From Hypericum androsaemum (lineage: Eukaryota; Streptophyta; Magnoliopsida; Malpighiales; Hypericaceae): a DNA stretch of 64,000 nt. Made by a program: the position numbers and the translations under genes. Of this stretch, positions 58,655 to 64,000 are shown one piece after another; within the stretch, counting starts at the first letter, position 1, and the number at the start of each line of letters is the position of its first letter. The notes below the pieces were generated by a model. That model had not been told where the DNA came from. It was given only the letters and a program-made list of their open reading frames with translations, and ran no database searches. The DNA is taken from the NCBI GenBank assembly GCA_963995505.1, contig OZ023194.1, positions 9,420,428 through 9,484,427 on the forward strand, in the 5' to 3' direction.

Positions 58655-61600
58655 ATGGCTCCCGATGCTTCTGATGCCCTTGCGGGTCAGGAAAAATTCT
58701 CATGCTTTTTGGGTTTTCTTTCTGTATTTGTTTCCCCTAATCTGTTTTGGGTCCCAACTTTGTTGCAGTGAGAGAGAAAGTTCACCAGTTCCTGACCGCT
58801 GCCCGAATCGGGAATCTTGATCTTCTTAAGAGTACGTGTTACTGTTGAAACTAGGCCCTTTGAAGTTCCCATCTTTATGGTGTAGTTTTTGTGGGTTTAT
58901 TTATGGCGTTGTTGTTGTTTCGTTCGTGTGGGAACAGATGTAGCAGCGCAGCTTGACGAGGGGAAGGGAATGGCGAAAACGGTGGCCGATGTCAAGGATG
59001 GCAATAAACGAGGGGCATTGCATTTTGCTGCTAGAGAAGGGAAGACTGAAGTTTGCAAGTACTTGATTGAAGACTTGGGACTTGATGTGGACACCAAAGA
59101 CGAAGAGGGTACTACTTCCTTCTCGGTTCCCTTTGCTAGTTGCTGTACTGCTCTTTATGTTTTCTTTTCCTTATCCACAGACTAGAAACCTTCATTACCG
59201 AACTTATCAGCTTTTAAATGTATGCATTCTTCGCCAGCAAGCCTTGTAAAAGCATGATGGTCTTCCCCTTTTTTTTCAATTCAAAAGCACGCTAAAGGCT
59301 TCATCACATTGTTAGGTGGCAGGCACTATGCTTCTTTAGTTGCTCATCATAACCCACATTCTAAATGTAGCACTTCCAACATGTCCACCGCAAACATGGA
59401 TCATTTAGCAGTTGATTTGTTTGGCCAAAGTTTGAACAGTTATACAACATGTCATGTTGTAGACGGGATACAACATGGGCTCTAATACCATGTCAGAGTC
59501 TCTTGTCCAACCCAAAAGCACAAGTTGTTAGTTAGGGGGAACCTCATTATAACGCACGTACCAATGTGGTTCTTTCAACACATTTTTTCAACAGAACTGA
59601 CCTACATAATGCAAGCACCTACCAATGTGGTTCTTTCAACACTTTTTTACAACAGAACTGACCTACATAATGCAAGCTAGGGCTTAGCGGAGCTGTATAT
59701 TGGGTTTTAGTCTTCGAAATACAAGAAGGCAATTTATCATCCGTGGTGAAAGGCACATGGCTACCTTTTGATTGGTTGAAATCTGGATTATGGAGTATGT
59801 AATCATTTATGCAGGTGATACTCCTCTCCTTCATGCTGCATGTCAAGGACATACTGCCACTGCAAAGTACCTTCTTGAACATGGTGCCAATCCATGCATA
59901 ACGAATAATTCTGGAGTGACAGCCTTGCATCATTCTGCATCAGTTGGTAAATATTTTAACTTCTGCTTTCTTTGGATTGGAGGAGACAACCTTCAGCGGT
60001 GTTTTTTTTTTGGTTAAGATAATGTCAGCCGTTTAGTATTGCTGAGTTACTAATTTACGTGATGGTCTTCATCACCAGACCCGAAGTTTTTGTTCTTTCA
60101 TGTCTAAATCACTTGTTATTGTTTTAATTCTCATCTTGAGGATTGGTCTGCTTCTTCAGGAAACGTGGAGTTGCTTCATGAGTTAGTTTCTCGAGGTGTT
60201 CCTGTTGATTCACAAAGTGATGCTGGTTCTCCTTTGATTTATGCTGCTGGTCATGGCCAAGTTGATGCAACGAAAGCTTTGTTGGAGTACCATGCTAATG
60301 TAACGTGTGCTTTTCAGTCATTTCTTTCAATGGGTACAAGATATTAAGCATAATAGAGAATGCTGGGTCAGCGTTGACACTTCAGCTGCGGCTTTCGTTG
60401 TTATTTTGTTTCAAAATTCTTCTTGTGTTCATTTCGACTTCTTCTTTTCTGTTTTGTTGAAAATCTTCTAACAAATTATGTGCAATGAGGTTTTGCAGCC
60501 TAATGCGGAAACAGAGGATGGTGCAACTCCACTTTTGTCAGCAGTAGCAGCTGGTTCTTTAGCATGCACAGAGCTGTTGGTTCAGGTATATCCGTTTATG
60601 ATCTTCTATGTTTTAGCTGGACAGTTGTTGGCTGGAGATGGTGCGGATATTCTTTGCTAAATATGTGTCTACTTTAGTTTTTTTTCATTATAGAGGTTTT
60701 CCAGTGATCCTCAATACTTCATGAGTTCTTAAAAGATTTCGAACAAATCATTGTCAACAAAGGAATTCCATCATCAAAATTGGTGTCTTTGACATTTACA
60801 TTCCAAAGCCAGCTCATTATAATTGTGTTGGGCCTGAATGAACTTTGAAATTTACAGGTGGAACAATCTTCTTTTGTAAAAAAGTGGTTAGTAGCATTTG
60901 TATTTCTTGTTAATGTTGCATAACAATCTCTTTTTGTACACGTTTTGCTAATTGTTTTGCTTCCTTATGTGCCCTCTTCTTCTTTTCTTTTGTTTTTATT
61001 TTTGATATTATTTTCTTTTAGTAAGTGCCCTTTCTTTTCAACACCCGTTAATGGTTAGGAAAAGTTATAATCGTCCACTCGTTTCTTACTATATGCTGCT
61101 TGCAGAGATAATGTCAGTCATTACAGTTACGGAGGTTTTATGTTTGCTACTCGAGCTTCCTACTGTTTACACACTAAACTATGATATTGCTATATGGAAC
61201 ATTAGTGACTGTAACCTCTGCGGTACTTTATGTTCAGGCAGGTGCTAATGTGAATTTTACTGGTGGCGGAGCAACACCGTTGCATGTTGCAGCTGATTTT
61301 GGGAGCATGGATATTTTGAACCTTTTGTTGAAAGCTGGAGCCAATGTGAATATTACAGCTGATGGAACAACAGCATTGCATATTGCAGCTTATACTGGGA
61401 ACGTAGAAGTTTTGAACTGTTTAATAAAAGCTGGGGCTGATCCCAATATAACAGATGAGGTGAGATTGAACTGCATTGACTTTCAGGACAGGTTGAGGTC
61501 TTACGATAACTTTCGAAAGCATGCAAATTTGTTTGATTTTCATGTCCATACCACAGGTTGGTCAGATTCCGATTCAGGTTGCTGCAGAAAGAGGACACGA

Positions 61601-63599
61601 TGCAGCTGTCGAGATTCTTTTTCCCTCGACTTCAAAAGTAGAGTCTATCGGGGAGTGGAATGTTTCTGGAATCATCAGACACATGCAATCTGAAGCCAAA
61701 AAGGTAGTTTGAATTGGCTGTACTGATCTGAAAGTTCTTTTTTTTTTAATTCTGCCTTGTGGAAAAGAAATGGAAAGAAATTTAAAATCGACGTTGAACT
61801 TGGAGACTTGCAACAAATAAAGGTTTCATTCTTCTCCAGAATATTTACTTATTTATATTCACTATGCAAAACACACCTATATGTCTATCTAATAATTCAA
61901 AATGCTGCAGTGTGCAATATCATGTAGTTTTTAAGAATCAAACCAAATACTGTCTCTAGCTCCAAAGTTTATCGTTTTCTGTAGGCTTGGCTTACACTAC
62001 TTTGATGAGTTTAATGAAGAACCCTTAAAGTGTCTCATAACGACATTTCAATGCAATTTTTTTTTGTAGCGTAAATGCAAACCTTTTAGAAAGTGGTGCA
62101 GAATGTTGTTGAAAGGTGCAGGGTCATAACTTTAGAAGATAGTCTTAGGTTCGTATTACAAATAGGAGACTTTAATTGATGATGGACATGCTTTACCCCA
62201 ACTTTTTGTGGGATTCAATAATTTTCACTTTCCTGTGATAGTTGGAAAATAACTGTCAAGATACTTTACTGCTTAACCAATTGGGTTAAATTTGCAGGAC
62301 TCGAGGAAAGTGAATGAAGTTTCTCAGGAGAGCACAGAACCTAACGAGGTTCTTCCTGAGGTTTGGCTTATAATTTCAATTTGTGGACTCTAAATCCTTT
62401 AAGGATCTTCCTCTTTTGTCGTAGTTAGTACTGAATTTTCTAAAAGGTGACGCTACATGTAATTAAAAGAATTCGAATTAATATTTTGAAGAGAAGCGGA
62501 AGAATAAAAGATGGGCCGACTGATCAATGCATTCAATAATTTTAAGAAACTTTCTTCTTTTATATATCAAAAAGAGAAGCAATCACGAGCAACTGCTCCC
62601 GATGTAATGCTTTCTATAATCCAAGCTGGTGGAAAATTCGTCGAAAAGTTGAATGTCCTGACTTTGTGACCTTAGTAATGGAAATGAGAAACTCTTTTTC
62701 GTTCAGATCTCACCTGAAGCAAAGAGGAAAGCTGCAGAAGCAAAGTCCAGAGGAGATGAAGCTTTCAGATCGAAGGACTTCGCACTTGCTTTACATTCTT
62801 ATACACAAGTGGGTATTACCATTCACTACCTGAGATTTTCCGATATCGACTGCTCCCATTTTTCAGCAGGTAACAAAGTTATATTTAGGTTTCTTGGGAG
62901 AGTAACTGTTATTGTATTGTGATTGCAGGCAATTGATTTGGACCCTACAGATGCCACACTGTTCTCAAATAGAAGCCTCTGTTGGATTCGTATGGGACAA
63001 GCTGAACAAGCTTTAGGGGATGCAAAGACCTGCAGGGAGCTCCGACCAGATTGGGCCAAAGCCTGCTACCGAGAAGGCGCAGCTCTACGCCTTCTGCAGG
63101 TTTTGATTTCTGTTTTCATCTTTTGTCGAGTACTCTAGCATTCAGCCGATAGTCCTAACTTTTGTGTTGCTGTAACTACAGAAGTTCGATGAAGCAGCAA
63201 ATTCGTTTTATGAAGGTGTGAAGCTTGACCCCGAGAATAAGGAGCTCGTAACTGCTTTTAGGTTTGTGCTCGTTTGCTCTTCTTGCGCTTCTTTCCTAGT
63301 TCCTTCTTGTGAGTGGAGCCTTTTTTATGTTGGTGCCGCTCCGATGAAATGCACAAACAAAATGCATTCAACATATATATACCGAACAAATAATCCGAAT
63401 TTGCCATTTCTTGTGGATTCACCCTACTGTACAGGGGAAGTTGTAGTTCAGTAGTTGCATGTGGTCGATTTTATCGTATAGCAGCTAGTAACGGATTCTC
63501 GTCGGACTCACTCGTGTGCCGAATCTGATATCGTCGACTTGCAGGGAAGCAGTGGAGGCTGGGAGAGAGTTCCATGGTACTGCTCAGAAAACTAGTTGA
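58655..63599 (+). CDS. TPR10: Ankyrin-repeat and TPR protein, TPR10-like
   Basis: Thirteen exons join in frame: 58655-58685, 58769-58831, 58938-59108, 59815-59946, 60160-60299, 60499-60585, 61238-61459, 61557-61703, 62298-62360, 62707-62808, 62929-63099, 63182-63261 and 63545-63599 (487 aa, TGA). All introns are GT-AG. About eight ankyrin repeats fill residues 55-315 (GALHFAAREGKTEVCKYL, TPLLHAACQGHTATAKYLLE, TPLHVAADFGSMDILNLLLK, TALHIAAYTGNVEVLNCLI). A linker (SEAKKDSRKVNEVSQES) leads to a three-motif TPR domain at about 352-465 (ALHSYTQAIDLDPTDATLFS, NRSLCWIRMGQAEQAL, KACYREGAALRLLQKFDEAA). This layout matches Arabidopsis At3g04710/TPR10, which carries an Hsp90/Hsp70-binding clamp type TPR; a cochaperone role is inferred. 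In the first TPR helix the usual GN is GD, which may affect the clamp. Cytosolic, with no signal or membrane segment. Confidence 0.9.
59560..59677 (+). repeat. 61-bp tandem duplication in intron 3 of the ankyrin-TPR gene
   Basis: ACCAATGTGGTTCTTTCAAC to ACCTACATAATGCAAGC occurs twice head to tail with a few differences. The surrounding intron (59109-59814) is the longest but one in the gene. Confidence 0.8.
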
Positions 63600-64000
63600 C
63601 TGAAATTTGAAGATTAACATTGCAGAAAGTCAAATGCGGAGTTCAGGTTGATGAAATATTACTCTCTTTTTGGAGATGGCTGTAATTGTCACCCTTTTTT
63701 GTTTTTGGCGATAGCTGTAAAGAGTTTATTGAAATTTTCAAACATCTTGTCTTCAAATTTGTGGCGGTTGACATGACTTTGTTGTCGGAACATGATAACT
63801 GATTAGTCTTTTTTCGGAAGGGGTTAGAATTACTGATATTTACGAAAATGGGGTTTTTGGAAAAATTTGGGGTTGGATTAGAAAACGCACAAAATGTGCG
63901 CTTTCATTGCAAGAAAACGTACAAAATTAAGCATTTTTTGCAAGGAAACATGTTATGTGCGTTTTCTTGTTGAAGCTGGCAGCCGTCTGCCACACGGAAT
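63600..64000. other. 3' flank of the ankyrin-TPR gene with a repeat at the window edge
   Basis: After the 3' UTR, AGAAAACGCACAAAAT (about 63878), AGAAAACGTACAAAAT (about 63913) and the inverted TGTGCGTTTTCTTG (about 63957-63971) form direct and inverted copies of one 16-bp word. This may be the end of an element that continues beyond the window. Confidence 0.5.

Noticed and set aside
61181..61693. 170-codon frame across exons 7 and 8 of the ankyrin-TPR gene
   Set aside because: It reads through intron 7 and loses the ankyrin frame. The spliced reading keeps the repeats intact.

Overview
This is plant nuclear DNA, most likely from a eudicot. It is AT-rich, its genes are split by GT-AG introns with AT-rich interiors, and the encoded proteins are plant types: an apoplastic polyamine oxidase, a BURP-domain protein, a DRIP-type RING ligase and an ankyrin-TPR protein. 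About two thirds of the window is transposon-derived. The species cannot be named from the sequence alone.

Layout. 1-70 holds the first 23 codons of an unknown minus-strand gene. 0.3-30 kb is a gene-free block of layered transposons: a minisatellite-bearing element (about 2.1-2.8 kb), a decayed Copia element (4.9-8.6 kb), a three-level nest of DNA elements and a LINE tail (10.6-12.3 kb), a deleted Copia element (12.9-14.9 kb), two related Gypsy-like LTRs (16.0-16.9 and 19.5-20.7 kb) and a young Copia element with near-identical 1,097-bp LTRs (21.85-28.54 kb).

Genes. From 30 kb there are five intact genes whose exons I joined by hand with the reading frame kept. They are a secreted polyamine oxidase (30113-33147, +, 8 exons, 483 aa), a polygalacturonase-1 beta-like BURP protein (39435-41400, -, 2 exons, 626 aa), prefoldin subunit 4 (44976-46343, -, 3 exons, 130 aa, with a probable GC-AG intron), a DRIP1/2-like E3 ubiquitin ligase (51170-55200, -, 7 exons, 452 aa) and an ankyrin-TPR protein resembling Arabidopsis TPR10 (58655-63599, +, 13 exons, 487 aa). 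They are independent genes, not an operon. The oxidase and BURP protein act in the cell wall; the other three act in protein folding or turnover.

Between the genes lie smaller elements: a palindromic MULE-type MITE with a 9-bp target duplication (34.5 kb), a 2.0-kb TIR element with an internal 22-bp minisatellite and a 10-bp target duplication (37.3-39.3 kb), a 0.59-kb TIR element (43.8 kb), a 2.46-kb non-autonomous LTR element (47.8-50.3 kb) and a rearranged Copia fragment (about 55.8-56.6 kb).

Most notable are the minisatellite-carrying TIR family with two copies here, a Copia pol remnant that kept its frame for about 1.95 kb while collecting ten stop codons that look almost entirely like C-to-T or G-to-A changes, and the triple nested insertion. 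I found no operon-like or defence-like novel system.
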